Of a stretch of 64,000 nt of DNA, positions 1 through 8,464 are shown in pieces. The translations under genes were made by a program, and so were the position numbers. Position 1 is the stretch's first letter. Every line of letters starts with the position of its first letter. The stretch is from contig NZ_JADJTF010000001.1 of NCBI RefSeq assembly GCF_016711335.1, positions 2,108,001 to 2,172,000 on the forward strand, written 5' to 3'. The DNA is from Thiofilum sp. Lineage in GTDB: Bacteria; Pseudomonadota; Gammaproteobacteria; Thiotrichales; Thiotrichaceae. The notes beneath the pieces are model-generated. The model was not told where the DNA came from and did not search any database. It worked only from the letters and a program-made list of their open reading frames with translations.

Positions 1-1
1 A

Positions 2-253
2 TTAGCAGTTGCTTTGTTTGCCGTGACTAGCACTCTAAGCACAGCACAAGCGGCTCCTGCTCAATTAGATAAAACTGTTAAAGTTCAACCCATTAAAAAG
101 GGTAAGCAAATTACAGCGATTAAAGGTCCACGTTTAGGTGGTGCTGCTGGAGCCGGTGCTGGCGTTGGTATTGGTTTAGCAATAGCGGTAGTAGTCACTG
201 TTGCTATCGCTGCTGATATTAGTGGCGATGAGCCTTGCAAAAGCGGTTGCTAA
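2..253 (+). CDS. Small exported protein with C-terminal CxSGC motif (5' end outside window)
   Basis: The frame is open to the left edge of the window, so the true start lies upstream. The visible N-terminus (LAVALFAVTSTLSTAQAAPA) reads as the hydrophobic core and cleavage region of a Sec signal peptide. A short basic stretch follows, then a Gly/Ala/Val-rich hydrophobic segment of about 25 residues that could span a membrane. The protein ends with an acidic patch and CKSGC at the extreme C-terminus. The next two genes on the same strand end in the same way (CVSGC). I do not recognise a family. The tail layout resembles C-terminal sorting signals, but the usual basic residues after the hydrophobic segment are missing. 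A hairpin terminator follows the stop codon. Confidence 0.7.
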   Translation, partial: LAVALFAVTSTLSTAQAAPAQLDKTVKVQPIKKGKQITAIKGPRLGGAAGAGAGVGIGLAIAVVVTVAIAADISGDEPCKSGC

Positions 254-287
254 TAAGACATTACTAACTAACTGTTGGTTGTTTAAG

Positions 288-316
288 AAGCCCTGAAGTT
301 GTTTCAGGGCTTTTTT
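288..316 (+). terminator. Rho-independent terminator after the first CxSGC gene
   Basis: A 10-bp stem (AAGCCCTGAA paired with TTTCAGGGCTT, one T extra) with a GTTG loop is followed by six T residues. It ends transcription of the truncated first gene. Confidence 0.85.
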
Positions 317-453
317 ATTTAAAGTGAACCTATGGTCTACAACCCACGCTAATAAGTAAAAAAAATACGTTTATCGGACTTTTATGATCTTTAATGTGGT
401 AACACTCTAAAGTTAAGCCTTAGTAATCAACTATCTATTACTGAGGTATTGCC

Positions 454-963
454 ATGAATCCCACCACTATAATGACTACTTTTCTGGGTGCTACGGCTCT
501 GGTGAGCACTGCTACCGCATCCGCACAGGAGTTAGGTCATATTGCTAGCGTCGCTGGGCGCGTCATCGTTCAAAAAGCTAACGGTTCACAGGTATTAGCT
601 AAAGCGCGTATGCCGCTCTATCACGGTGATCGCGTTATGGTAATGCGTAAGTCACTAGCGACCGTAGCTTATGCCGATACTGGCTGTATAGAGCGCTATG
701 ATCAAAATACGCATATTAAAATTGTGAAAGGCAATGGTTGCACAGGAAGTGCCGTTACCGTGACTAAGGGACCTGCACGTACCATCACTAAAAAGTTAGT
801 CACTACTCATAATTTACCCACTTATGTAGCTCCTAATGTAACTACGAGTAGTGGCAGCTTTGCTGGAGTAGGAACAGGATGGGGGATATTAGCGGCTGGC
901 TTAGGCATTGCAGGCGTAGTGGCATTAGTGGACGATGATGACGGCTGTGTAAGTGGTTGTTAA
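454..963 (+). CDS. FecR-like exported protein with C-terminal CxSGC motif
   Basis: 169 residues. A signal peptide covers about residues 1-24 (cleavage near ATASA-QE). Residues about 28-110 read as a FecR-type domain: a VxGRVxV strand, then YHGDRVMV in place of the usual LxxGDxI turn. A Gly/Ala/Ile-rich hydrophobic segment (about 137-157) is followed by VDDDDG and the terminal CVSGC. A GAGGT ribosome site lies 7 bases before the ATG. No FecI sigma factor or TonB receptor is near, so a role in iron signalling is not supported. FecR domains also occur in surface and polysaccharide-related proteins. The gene is a likely paralogue of the next one. Function unknown; domain call moderately sure. Confidence 0.75.
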   Translation: MNPTTIMTTFLGATALVSTATASAQELGHIASVAGRVIVQKANGSQVLAKARMPLYHGDRVMVMRKSLATVAYADTGCIERYDQNTHIKIVKGNGCTGSAVTVTKGPARTITKKLVTTHNLPTYVAPNVTTSSGSFAGVGTGWGILAAGLGIAGVVALVDDDDGCVSGC

Positions 964-976
964 TTTGAAATCGTTA

Positions 977-1015
977 GGTTCATTAGTTTTTTTAAATTAA
1001 TGAGCCCTGTTTTTA
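977..1015 (+). terminator. Possible weak terminator
   Basis: GGTTCATTA pairs with TAATGAGCC (one G-T pair) across an AT-rich loop and is followed by CTGTTTTT. It lies just after the stop of the FecR-like gene. Confidence 0.45.
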
Positions 1016-1203
1016 GATATTTTTTTCATTAAAAAAAGCGAGTTTTAACTGGTTCCAAATAAAAGCACACGGCATAATGTGTCAAATGAGTGTGAAAGAC
1101 TAAGTTTAATTATCTTAATAACATTAGTAATTTACAGGTTTTTGATGGTTTTTAATCAAGAAAGTCTGTTGGTTAATAAATAACAAACTTAGAGGAAATT
1201 TAT

Positions 1204-1692
1204 ATGAAAATGCTAAAAATATTGACACTATCTAGCTTAGTAACTTTAAGTCTAGCTTCAGTTGCCCAAGCTGCCGTAGTTAGTGGTGTAGAAGGTAGAG
1301 TAGTGGTAGAGCGAGCAGGCAAACAGTCGTTAGTAACCAATGGGACTGTGTTGCAGGAAGGTGATCGTATTATTACTACTGGCAATGGCAAAGTTAAAAT
1401 TCAGTTTGATAGCTGCCCTGCGAGATTTCCTGACAGTAGCCGTGTGTACGGAAGTAGTGAGGCGTTAAACATTTCAGCAGCGAATCCGTGCGGAAACTCT
1501 CAAAAAGTACGCCTAAGAACTGAAACAGTGACCGATGGCAGTGGTTTTAATAACCGTCCCGTTAACTTACCTTCCACGGGTAATGTTCCTGTTAGCGGTT
1601 TCGGTGGTGCTGCTGGGATTGCTGCGGGTGTTATAGGCGCAGGTTTACTAATTAACGAAATCAATAAGGATGATTGTGTTAGTGGATGCTAA
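1204..1692 (+). CDS. FecR-like exported protein with C-terminal CxSGC motif (paralogue)
   Basis: 162 residues with the same plan as its left neighbour. The signal peptide is residues 1-23 (SVAQA-A). A FecR-like domain at about 27-110 has SGVEGRVVVERAG, then LQEGDRIITTGNGKVKIQF, which matches the family better than the paralogue does. Two internal Cys residues could pair. A Pro/Gly linker leads to a Gly/Ala hydrophobic segment (GGAAGIAAGVIGAGLLI) and the tail NEINKDD-CVSGC. An AGAGGAA ribosome site precedes the ATG by 6 bases. The gene is flanked by hairpins and appears to be its own transcript. I infer that the three neighbouring genes arose by duplication and share a location or anchoring mode. 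Biochemical role unknown. Confidence 0.78.
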   Translation: MKMLKILTLSSLVTLSLASVAQAAVVSGVEGRVVVERAGKQSLVTNGTVLQEGDRIITTGNGKVKIQFDSCPARFPDSSRVYGSSEALNISAANPCGNSQKVRLRTETVTDGSGFNNRPVNLPSTGNVPVSGFGGAAGIAAGVIGAGLLINEINKDDCVSGC

Positions 1693-1736
1693 GCCAGTCG
1701 TTTAATTAATCATATCTTTAAAAGAATAGTCATCTG

Positions 1737-1769
1737 CCTCTAGTTGCTTAACAGCAATTAGAGGTTTTT
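1737..1769 (+). terminator. Rho-independent terminator after second FecR-like gene
   Basis: An 11-bp stem (CCTCTAGTTGC with GCAATTAGAGG, one G-T pair), a 6-base loop and a T5 run. Its position also argues against any start for the next gene near 1768. Confidence 0.88.
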
Positions 1770-1827
1770 GCTTTTATGCGAGGACTATCTTGCTAGAATA
1801 GAGCTAACCCATATCTTGGATAGCATA

Positions 1828-2745
1828 ATGTCCCTACCCACCTATCAAACATTAATGTTGCCATTATTGCGCTTAGCTTCGGATCAACGTGCCCATCGTT
1901 TACGGGATGCAGTTAATCAATTAGCCAATGAACTGCAACTAAGCATAAACGAGCGTACTGAGCTATTAGAAAGTGGTTCTCAAACCGTTTTTATGAATCG
2001 GGTCAGTTGGGCGCGTACTTATTTAAAGCAAGCGGGGGCTTTGAGTACGCCCGAACGGGGTGCTTTACAAATCACTGATCGCGGTCTAAAGCTGTTAGCT
2101 AATCATCCAGAGGGTATTACCCTAGCCTTATTACAACAGTTTCCTGAGTTTCAAGCTTTCAAAGAGCGTAAACGCCCTAAAGATCCCGAACAGCATATCA
2201 ACTGGGATACAGACCTCATTTTTGATGACACACCGGAAGATATTCTAGCTTCTGCTCATCGAGTGATGAGTGAGAGCTTAGAGCAGGAATTATTAGAAAC
2301 CGTGAAGCAAGCCTCACCAGCCTTTTTTGAGCGTTTGGTAGTCGATTTATTGGTTAAAATGGGTTACGGCGGTAATCGTTTGGATGCAGGTCAAGCCTTA
2401 GGTAAAACGGGCGACGGTGGGATTGATGGGATTATTAATGAGGATAGGTTGGGTTTAGATGTGATTTATATTCAAGCAAAGCGCTGGGAGGGGACAGTGG
2501 GGCGACCTGATATTCAACGTTTTGCGGGAGCCTTACAGGGGCAACGGGCTAAGAAGGGTGTGTTTATTACCACGTCTAATTTTTCGCGTGAAGCCAAGGA
2601 ATATGCGTCTTTAATTGATACACGAATTATTTTAATTGACGGTGTGCGCTTGGCTGAACTGATGGTGGAACATAATATTGGGGTATCTACGGTTGAGACG
2701 TATGAAGTGAAAAAGCTAGATAGTGATTATTTTGAGGCAGGCTAG
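1828..2745 (+). CDS. mrr: Mrr-type restriction endonuclease (type IV, modification-dependent)
   Basis: About 305 residues from the ATG at 1828, close to the 304 of E. coli Mrr. A longer frame could begin at TTG 1768, but that lies inside a terminator. Residues about 1-90 form an Mrr_N winged-helix region (LPTYQTLMLPLLRLASD...). Residues about 165-290 form the Mrr catalytic fold of the PD-(D/E)xK class: FFERLVVDLLVKMGYGG, GKTGDGGIDGII (conserved Asp), YIQAKRW (the Q/ExK element) and GVFITTSNFSREA. Known Mrr enzymes cut DNA carrying foreign methylation. No modification enzyme is adjacent, which fits a stand-alone type IV nuclease. The ribosome site is weak. Confidence 0.85.
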   Translation: MSLPTYQTLMLPLLRLASDQRAHRLRDAVNQLANELQLSINERTELLESGSQTVFMNRVSWARTYLKQAGALSTPERGALQITDRGLKLLANHPEGITLALLQQFPEFQAFKERKRPKDPEQHINWDTDLIFDDTPEDILASAHRVMSESLEQELLETVKQASPAFFERLVVDLLVKMGYGGNRLDAGQALGKTGDGGIDGIINEDRLGLDVIYIQAKRWEGTVGRPDIQRFAGALQGQRAKKGVFITTSNFSREAKEYASLIDTRIILIDGVRLAELMVEHNIGVSTVETYEVKKLDSDYFEAG

Positions 2746-2821
2746 GCTGCGCTATGCTATGCTTTTGCGTTTACTAATTTTGATCAAACTAACCATAACG
2801 ATAAGGTATTTGAGGTAAATC

Positions 2822-4093
2822 ATGCTTGATCCAAAGCGTCTCAGAAACGATTTAGAGGAGGTTGCGCAGCAATTAGCGCGACGCGGTTTTAAACTCGATG
2901 TAGCTCGTATTCAAGAATTAGAATCCCAACGCCGTGAATTACAAAGTGCTACTCAAGAATTACAAAACCAAAGAACTCTACGTTCCAAAGCGATTGGTCA
3001 AGCAAAAGCACGCGGTGAGGATATTCAGCCTCTTTTAGCCGAAGTCGATGGCTTAGGTGAGCGTTTAGTGCAATCTGAACAAGCTTTAGCTGCTCTACAA
3101 GAGCAAATTCAGACTATAGCCTTGAATATTCCCAATATTTTGGATGCATCAGTACCCGATGGCAAAGACGAAAATGATAATCTCGAAGTACGTCGCTGGG
3201 GTTCACCCCGTCCATTTGATTTCACGCCTAAAGATCATGTTGATCTAGGTGCGCCGAATGGTTGGATGGATTTTGATGCAGGCAGTAAGTTAACAGGTTC
3301 ACGCTTTGTGGTGCTACGGACTGCAATGGCGAAATTACACCGTGCACTCATTCAGTTCATGCTCAATACTCATACTGAGCAGCATGGTTATAATGAGGTT
3401 TATGTGCCTTATATGGTCAATGCCGATTCTTTGCGCGGTACAGGGCAATTACCTAAGTTTGAGGAAGACTTATTCAAGCTTAATAATGAGCAAGGCTACT
3501 ACCTGATTCCGACCGCTGAAGTCCCGGTGACGAATCTAGTGCGTGATGAAATCGTGCCTGAGAGTCAATTGCCTTTAAAGTTTATTTGCCATACTCCTTG
3601 TTTTCGTTCAGAGGCGGGTTCTTATGGTAAAGACACGCGGGGTTTAATCAGACAACATCAGTTTGAAAAGGTGGAAATGGTATGGGTGGTAAAACCCGAA
3701 GACTCATGGCAAACCTTGGAAACTATGACGGGACACGCGGAGGCGATTTTACAGGCGCTTGAGTTACCGTATCGCGTACTAGCGTTATGTGCGGGCGATA
3801 CTGGATTTTCCTCTGCAAAAACCTATGACCTAGAAGTATGGTTACCCGGTCAACAGAAATATCGTGAGATTTCTTCTTGCTCCAATATGGTTGATTTCCA
3901 AGCACGGCGTATGATGGCGCGTTATCGCCCAGAAGGAGGCAAGCCTGAGTTGGTGCATACCTTAAATGGCTCTGGTTTAGCAGTAGGTCGTACCTTGGTA
4001 GCGATTTTAGAAAATTATCAAGAAGCCGATGGTCGTATGCGTATTCCTAGAGTACTCCAGCCTTATATGAATGGTGCTGAGTACCTAGCTTAA
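2822..4093 (+). CDS. serS: Seryl-tRNA synthetase
   Basis: 423 residues, against about 430 in E. coli. It charges tRNA-Ser (and tRNA-Sec where present) with serine in the cytoplasm. Residues 1-110 form the tRNA-binding antiparallel coiled coil (MLDPKRLRNDLEEVAQQLAR..., rich in Glu, Gln, Arg). The class II catalytic core follows: the serine-recognising TAEVPVTNL segment, motif 2 (CFRSEAG and GLIRQHQFEKVEM) and motif 3 (NGSGLAVGRTLVAILEN). The GAGGT before the ATG supports this start. It is monocistronic and convergent with the AEC transporter gene. Confidence 0.98.
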   Translation: MLDPKRLRNDLEEVAQQLARRGFKLDVARIQELESQRRELQSATQELQNQRTLRSKAIGQAKARGEDIQPLLAEVDGLGERLVQSEQALAALQEQIQTIALNIPNILDASVPDGKDENDNLEVRRWGSPRPFDFTPKDHVDLGAPNGWMDFDAGSKLTGSRFVVLRTAMAKLHRALIQFMLNTHTEQHGYNEVYVPYMVNADSLRGTGQLPKFEEDLFKLNNEQGYYLIPTAEVPVTNLVRDEIVPESQLPLKFICHTPCFRSEAGSYGKDTRGLIRQHQFEKVEMVWVVKPEDSWQTLETMTGHAEAILQALELPYRVLALCAGDTGFSSAKTYDLEVWLPGQQKYREISSCSNMVDFQARRMMARYRPEGGKPELVHTLNGSGLAVGRTLVAILENYQEADGRMRIPRVLQPYMNGAEYLA

Positions 4094-4120
4094 ATTTCCC
4101 TAAACTCGTCTGATTTTTAC

Positions 4121-4143
4121 GCCCTCCCTTGATAAGGGGAGGG
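4121..4143. terminator. Hairpin between convergent serS and AEC transporter genes
   Basis: CCCTCCC pairs with GGGAGGG across a short AT-rich loop. It is followed by GTTGGGGTGGGGTTT, a form common in dispersed intergenic G-rich repeats. It may end both converging transcripts, but there is no clean T-run. Confidence 0.5.
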
Positions 4144-4156
4144 TTGGGGTGGGGTT

Positions 4157-5107
4157 TCACATTAGTTCCAATCCCTTCAAAATCGTAATGCCTAAGCTGG
4201 TCGTCAAGATGGAAGCTAATGTAGTTAATGCAATAATATTAGCCGCTAATACTGCATTCCCACCCATCGCTCTTACCATAATATAACTAGCAGCGGCGGT
4301 AGGGGCTGAAGTCATTAAAAATAAAATCCCCAAACTCATCCCTTTAAAGCCTAATAATGCGCCGATAGCCGTGATCAGCAAAGGGACTATGACGGCTTTC
4401 ATTAAAGTAGCTAACAGAGTGTTATGAGACTCCAGACGCAACGCTTTGAAACTTAAGGCTCCGCCAGTACAAAGGAGTGCTAGGGGCAAGGCCATTTTTG
4501 CCAAATAATCTCCGGTTTGTACCAATAAGGGTGGTAATTTCCACCCTAAGCCCGACACCATTAACGCGAGTACAATCGCAATAATAAAGGGATTTTTGGC
4601 AATACCGGTTAAGGTTTTGCTTAAACCACCCTCACGTTGCAAAGAGCGGCTCAAGGTAATAACGGCTAAGACATTAAAAACAATCGTCACTAATCCTACA
4701 TATAGGGAAGCCGCAGCTACTCCAGCCGTTCCATAAGCATTTAAACAATAAGCTAGCCCAATAATCCCCATATTAGAACGAAAAGCGCCTTGTACAATCA
4801 CCCCACGATCCGCAGGTGGCTGAATCCAATAATGAGCTAATACTTCCAACAGGATATAAACCGTAAGCGTGGCTAAGGTCGCATATAAGATTAAAGCTAA
4901 ATCATGCGCCTGATCGGTAGGTGTTTGCACAATGCTGGTAAACAGTAAAACAGGTAGCGCAACCGTAAAAACAATTTTAGAACCAGATTCGATAAACGCA
5001 TCTGTTAAGATATTTAACTGCTTTAATAAAACCCCTAAGGTCAAAAGAATAAAAATAGGAGCGGTAATAGAGAGCGCAAATTGCAAATTAGCGAGTAATA
5101 AAGTCAT
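4157..5107 (-). CDS. AEC family transporter (auxin efflux carrier-like permease)
   Basis: 316 residues, nearly all hydrophobic, with about ten predicted membrane helices in two halves, as in the AEC/BART superfamily. Recognisable features are the N-terminal FALSITAPIFILLTLGVLLKQ, the FRSNMGIIGLAY segment in the middle of the first half, and the PTAAASYIMVRAMGGNA motif in the second half, typical of bacterial AEC permeases. Bacterial members export or import small organic acids, such as malate in MdcF-like proteins; the substrate here cannot be read from sequence. The gene is divergent from degP-like and convergent with serS. Confidence 0.85.
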   Translation of the reverse strand: MTLLLANLQFALSITAPIFILLTLGVLLKQLNILTDAFIESGSKIVFTVALPVLLFTSIVQTPTDQAHDLALILYATLATLTVYILLEVLAHYWIQPPADRGVIVQGAFRSNMGIIGLAYCLNAYGTAGVAAASLYVGLVTIVFNVLAVITLSRSLQREGGLSKTLTGIAKNPFIIAIVLALMVSGLGWKLPPLLVQTGDYLAKMALPLALLCTGGALSFKALRLESHNTLLATLMKAVIVPLLITAIGALLGFKGMSLGILFLMTSAPTAAASYIMVRAMGGNAVLAANIIALTTLASILTTSLGITILKGLELM

Positions 5108-5330
5108 AGTAATCAGTTGGTTGTAATAAGCTTAGGTGGTTACAGAAAGCGTTGAATGGTGATAGTTATTGGACGGTTCTTGCTAGGTTAAACTTGTTTT
5201 CTGCCAAAAAGCCCCCACTTCTTAATGCAGAAACGTGAAGTGGGGCTAAACGGAGGAAATAAGTTAATTTTAAATCGATTTAAGTACTTTTAGCTAAGAA
5301 AGTAAAGAGCTGGTATTCAGGAAAGTGCTG
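5108..5330. other. Divergent intergenic region between the AEC transporter and DegP-like genes
   Basis: Without the 28-codon frame that follows it, this stretch holds one clear structure, the hairpin at 5206-5246 oriented for the minus strand. The remainder is AT-rich and must contain the promoters of both divergent genes. I could not pick convincing -35/-10 pairs. Confidence 0.5.
5206..5246 (-). terminator. Terminator-like hairpin on the minus strand within the divergent region
   Basis: Read on the minus strand, GCCCCACTTC pairs with GAAGTGGGGGC across about 15 bases and is followed by TTTTT. No minus-strand gene lies upstream of it. It would therefore end a short leader or small RNA before the AEC transporter gene. 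Confidence 0.55.
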
Positions 5331-5417
5331 ATGAATAAATCCCATAAAAACACGATGTTTCCACAATCCGTGCACCATCCTGTGCCACTATTACTCCAAC
5401 CCGATAAGTGGCGATAG
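5331..5417 (+). CDS. Possible 28-residue leader peptide upstream of the DegP-like protease
   Basis: An ATG preceded by AGGAAA (8-base spacing) opens a 28-codon frame ending 23 bases before the protease start. The product would begin MNKSHKNTMF and contain PVPLLLQPDKWR. It has no signal peptide, and I know no family. It could be a translated leader of the protease mRNA or chance. Only the good ribosome site supports it. Confidence 0.25.
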   Translation: MNKSHKNTMFPQSVHHPVPLLLQPDKWR

Positions 5418-5440
5418 GAAGAATAATCAGGAGATAACCT

Positions 5441-6907
5441 ATGCAACAGTTTAGTTTAACTACAGGTCGTAAATTATTATTAAGCGCTATTTTAGCTACC
5501 GGTTTAGGTTTAGGGGCGGTTTCAAGTGGGGCTGATACCACAACGCCTCCCGCACCTCCCGGATTAATGGCAGCGCCTATGGCGGCTGGACTTCCTGAAC
5601 TAACAGGATTGATTAAAGCGAATAGCCCCGCAGTGGTCAGTATTAGTGTAGATGGTAAAGCAGACGGTATGGGGGCTATGCCCGATGGTTTTGACGAGTT
5701 ACCTGAGGAATTACAGCAATTCTTCCGTCAATTACCGCGTGGACCGCGTGGCGGTGGGCGTGCCCCACAAGCCTTTGGTTCTGGGTTTATTATATCCTCT
5801 GATGGCTACGTCGTAACCAATGCGCACGTCGTGGATGACGCTAAAACAGTCACTGTGCGCCTCACCGATAAGCGTGAATTAGAAGCTGAAATTGTAGGCT
5901 CAGATAAGCTTAGTGATGTCGCCTTACTCAAAGTGAAAGCGGATAACTTACCTACTGTGCAATTGGGTGACTCCGATAAATTAGATGTAGGTCAATGGGT
6001 CGTAGCGATTGGTGCACCGTTTGGCTTAGATCATACCGCGACTCAAGGGATTGTCAGTGCTCTATCCCGTAGTTTGCCGACCGAAACCTATGTGCCCTTT
6101 ATTCAAACCGACGCCGCTGTGAATCCGGGGAATTCGGGTGGTCCCTTATTTAATCTCCAAGGTCAGGTCATCGGAGTAAATTCGCAAATCTATAGCCGTA
6201 GTGGGGGCTATATGGGGGTATCGTTTGCTATCCCTATTAATGTAGTTAAAAACGTCACTGATCAGCTCAAAACCAGTGGGCAAGTCAGTCGCGGTTGGTT
6301 AGGGGTTGAGATTCAAAATGTTGAGCCTAAATTGGCTCAGTCGTTGTCATTACCCCAAACTAAAGGCGCATTAGTGGCGAGCGTATTGCCAAGCAGTCCC
6401 GCTGATAAAGCAGGTATCCAAGCAGGTGATGTGATTACTGGCTTTAATAATCTGATCGTGGAATCAGCTAATACTTTACCACTCTTAGTCGGTAATACTG
6501 CGATTGGTAAATCGGTTCCCGTGGAAGTATGGCGTGCGGGTAAGGCGGTTACCGTCAATGCTACGATTGAAAAACTACCGAGCAAAGAGGGTACAACCTT
6601 AGCTGAGTCCAAAGCTACTAAAGGGGCTTTAGGTGTTGCAGTCGCTGAATTAACTCAACAAGAGCGCGACAAAAATAGCGCTTTAAAAGAGCAGGGTGTG
6701 GCAGTGCGTGAAGTACAAGCTGATAGCCCAGCCGCTGAAGCCGGTATTGAGGTTGGCGATATTATTCTATCAGTAGATAATACGGCTATTAAGGATTCGG
6801 CTACCTTGCGCGAAATTATTAATAAAGCCTCAGCCGATAAACCCTTGGCGGTGCTGATTTTACGTGATGATCGCACGCGCTTTGTGGCTGTTACCATCAA
6901 GAAGTAA
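5441..6907 (+). CDS. Periplasmic serine protease/chaperone, DegP/MucD (HtrA) family
   Basis: 488 residues. It degrades or refolds damaged envelope proteins in the periplasm. The signal peptide is about residues 1-31. The trypsin-like domain carries the triad His129 (TNAHVVDD), Asp159 (SDVALL) and Ser232 (GNSGGPLF). PDZ1 spans about 270-370 (GWLGVEIQNV..., PADKAGIQAGDVI) and PDZ2 about 400-488 (PAAEAGIEVGDIIL). A Gly/Arg-rich loop near 90-110 is the LA-loop region. Length and layout fit MucD/DegQ-type proteases. A strong AGGAG lies 7 bases before the ATG. It is convergent with rng. Expected control is by sigma-E-type envelope stress, but I see no clear site. Confidence 0.95.
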   Translation: MQQFSLTTGRKLLLSAILATGLGLGAVSSGADTTTPPAPPGLMAAPMAAGLPELTGLIKANSPAVVSISVDGKADGMGAMPDGFDELPEELQQFFRQLPRGPRGGGRAPQAFGSGFIISSDGYVVTNAHVVDDAKTVTVRLTDKRELEAEIVGSDKLSDVALLKVKADNLPTVQLGDSDKLDVGQWVVAIGAPFGLDHTATQGIVSALSRSLPTETYVPFIQTDAAVNPGNSGGPLFNLQGQVIGVNSQIYSRSGGYMGVSFAIPINVVKNVTDQLKTSGQVSRGWLGVEIQNVEPKLAQSLSLPQTKGALVASVLPSSPADKAGIQAGDVITGFNNLIVESANTLPLLVGNTAIGKSVPVEVWRAGKAVTVNATIEKLPSKEGTTLAESKATKGALGVAVAELTQQERDKNSALKEQGVAVREVQADSPAAEAGIEVGDIILSVDNTAIKDSATLREIINKASADKPLAVLILRDDRTRFVAVTIKK

Positions 6908-6921
6908 CCCTGTGCTTATAT

Positions 6922-6948
6922 ACGCTAGCGACATAAGCTCGCTAGCGT
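6922..6948. terminator. Bidirectional hairpin between the DegP-like gene and rng
   Basis: A perfect 10-bp stem (ACGCTAGCGA with TCGCTAGCGT) and a 7-base loop lie between the two convergent stop codons. It lacks a strong T-run. Confidence 0.6.
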
Positions 6949-6949
6949 G

Positions 6950-8464
6950 CTAAAGCAACACCACGTCGAAGTGTTCTTGGGTGTAGAGTGCTTCGACCTG
7001 TAGGCGTATCGGAATCGATACAAACTCCTGTAATTCCGCCAAGCTACTCGATTCCTCATCTAGCAATAGATCAATCACTTCTTGCGAGGCGAGTACTAAG
7101 AGTGACTTAGCATCGAATTGGCGTACTGCACGTAATATTTCACGGAAAATCTCATAGCACACCGTCTCAGCGGTTTTGACATAGCCGCGCCCATTACAGG
7201 TAGGGCAAGATTCACATAGTACATGCTCTAGGCTTTCACGCGTGCGTTTACGCGTCATTTCCACTAAGCCTAAGGGCGAGACATCACAAATATAAGTTTT
7301 GGCATAATCTTTTTCTAACGCACGTTCTAGTACTTTCATAACTTGTTGGCGGTGCTCACCTTCCAACATATCAATGAAATCTAGAATAATAATCCCACCT
7401 AAGTTACGTAGCCTTAGTTGTCGGGCGATAGCTTGGGCCGCTTCTAAGTTAGTACGAAAAATGGTTTCCTCTAAATTACGCGTACCGACAAACCCACCAG
7501 TATTGACATCAATCGTGGTCATAGCCTCAGTTTGATCAATGATTAAATAGCCACCGGATTTAAGCGGTACTTTACGCTGTAGTGCTTTTTGAATTTCATC
7601 TTCCACGCCATGCAAGTCAAAAATAGGGCGCTCACCCGCATAGTGCTCAATCACAGGAACTAAGTCTGGTATATATTTTTCACTAAAACTAAGTACTTTG
7701 GAGACGGTCTCACGCGAATCAATTAATACGCGCTCAATACGCTCACCGACCATATCGCGTAAGACACGTAATACTAAGGGTAGGTCTGCATAGACCACAG
7801 AGTTTTTTAAAGGCGTACTGGAGGCCATCCCATTCGTACCGTTATGCGTACTTTCAATGTTTTGCCATAAATTACGCAAAAAACGCATATCGCGGCGCAG
7901 TTCATCAATACTAATGCCTTCCGCAGCGGTACGTACTATATAGCCATATTGATCATTAAATTCCTCACGTAAAGCCAGCATCAGTTGACGTAGCCGCTCA
8001 CGCTCTTGAGGGCTTTCGATTTTGCTGGATACCCCCGTATTCGAGCTATCCGGCATGAACACCAGATACCGCGAGGGGATAGTAATATAAGTAGTCAGCC
8101 GTGCGCCTTTGGTTCCTAATGGGTCTTTAATCACTTGCACTAGCAGCTTTTTGCCCTCATGTAAAAAACTACCAATATGAGGCATAGGAGTAGGAGTAGG
8201 GCGCGAACCATCCGCATTAATAAAATCATCTAAATTTGGCATGGTTAAATCAGAGGCGTGTAAAAAAGCCGATTTATCTAGACCAATATCAATAAAAGCA
8301 GCTTCCATGCCGGGCAAAACCCGCGATACTGTACCGCGATAAATATTACCCACAATTCCGCGTTTAGAGGAGCGTTCGATCAAAACCTCTTGCAATACTC
8401 CATTTTCCAAGAGGGCTACCCGCGACTCCTGCGGGGTAACATTTATTAATAATTCAGCACTCAT
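6950..8464 (-). CDS. rng: Ribonuclease G
   Basis: 504 residues, close to the 489 of E. coli RNase G. It trims the 5' end of 16S rRNA and takes part in mRNA decay. The N-terminal S1 RNA-binding domain is about residues 35-125 (GNIYRGTVSRVLPGMEAAF, DKSAFLHASDL). The catalytic Mg-binding aspartates lie in TIDVNTGGFVG and IIILDFIDM. A zinc-link CPTCNGRGYV follows, and the membrane-binding and scaffold tail of RNase E is absent, which separates the two enzymes. Adjacent maf and rlmH on the same strand fit the common gammaproteobacterial maf-rng arrangement. Confidence 0.96.
   Translation of the reverse strand: MSAELLINVTPQESRVALLENGVLQEVLIERSSKRGIVGNIYRGTVSRVLPGMEAAFIDIGLDKSAFLHASDLTMPNLDDFINADGSRPTPTPMPHIGSFLHEGKKLLVQVIKDPLGTKGARLTTYITIPSRYLVFMPDSSNTGVSSKIESPQERERLRQLMLALREEFNDQYGYIVRTAAEGISIDELRRDMRFLRNLWQNIESTHNGTNGMASSTPLKNSVVYADLPLVLRVLRDMVGERIERVLIDSRETVSKVLSFSEKYIPDLVPVIEHYAGERPIFDLHGVEDEIQKALQRKVPLKSGGYLIIDQTEAMTTIDVNTGGFVGTRNLEETIFRTNLEAAQAIARQLRLRNLGGIIILDFIDMLEGEHRQQVMKVLERALEKDYAKTYICDVSPLGLVEMTRKRTRESLEHVLCESCPTCNGRGYVKTAETVCYEIFREILRAVRQFDAKSLLVLASQEVIDLLLDEESSSLAELQEFVSIPIRLQVEALYTQEHFDVVLL

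Noticed and set aside
454..1692. FecIRA-type iron signalling locus
   Set aside because: FecR-like domains are present, but no sigma factor or TonB-dependent receptor is near, and the proteins have signal peptides and a different C-terminal plan.
1768..1827. N-terminal extension of the Mrr-type nuclease from TTG 1768
   Set aside because: The proposed start lies in the T-run of the preceding terminator, and the shorter form matches known Mrr length.
4121..4155. G-rich run after serS as a G-quadruplex
   Set aside because: The runs are better explained by the hairpin and a common G-rich intergenic repeat; no regulatory context supports a quadruplex.
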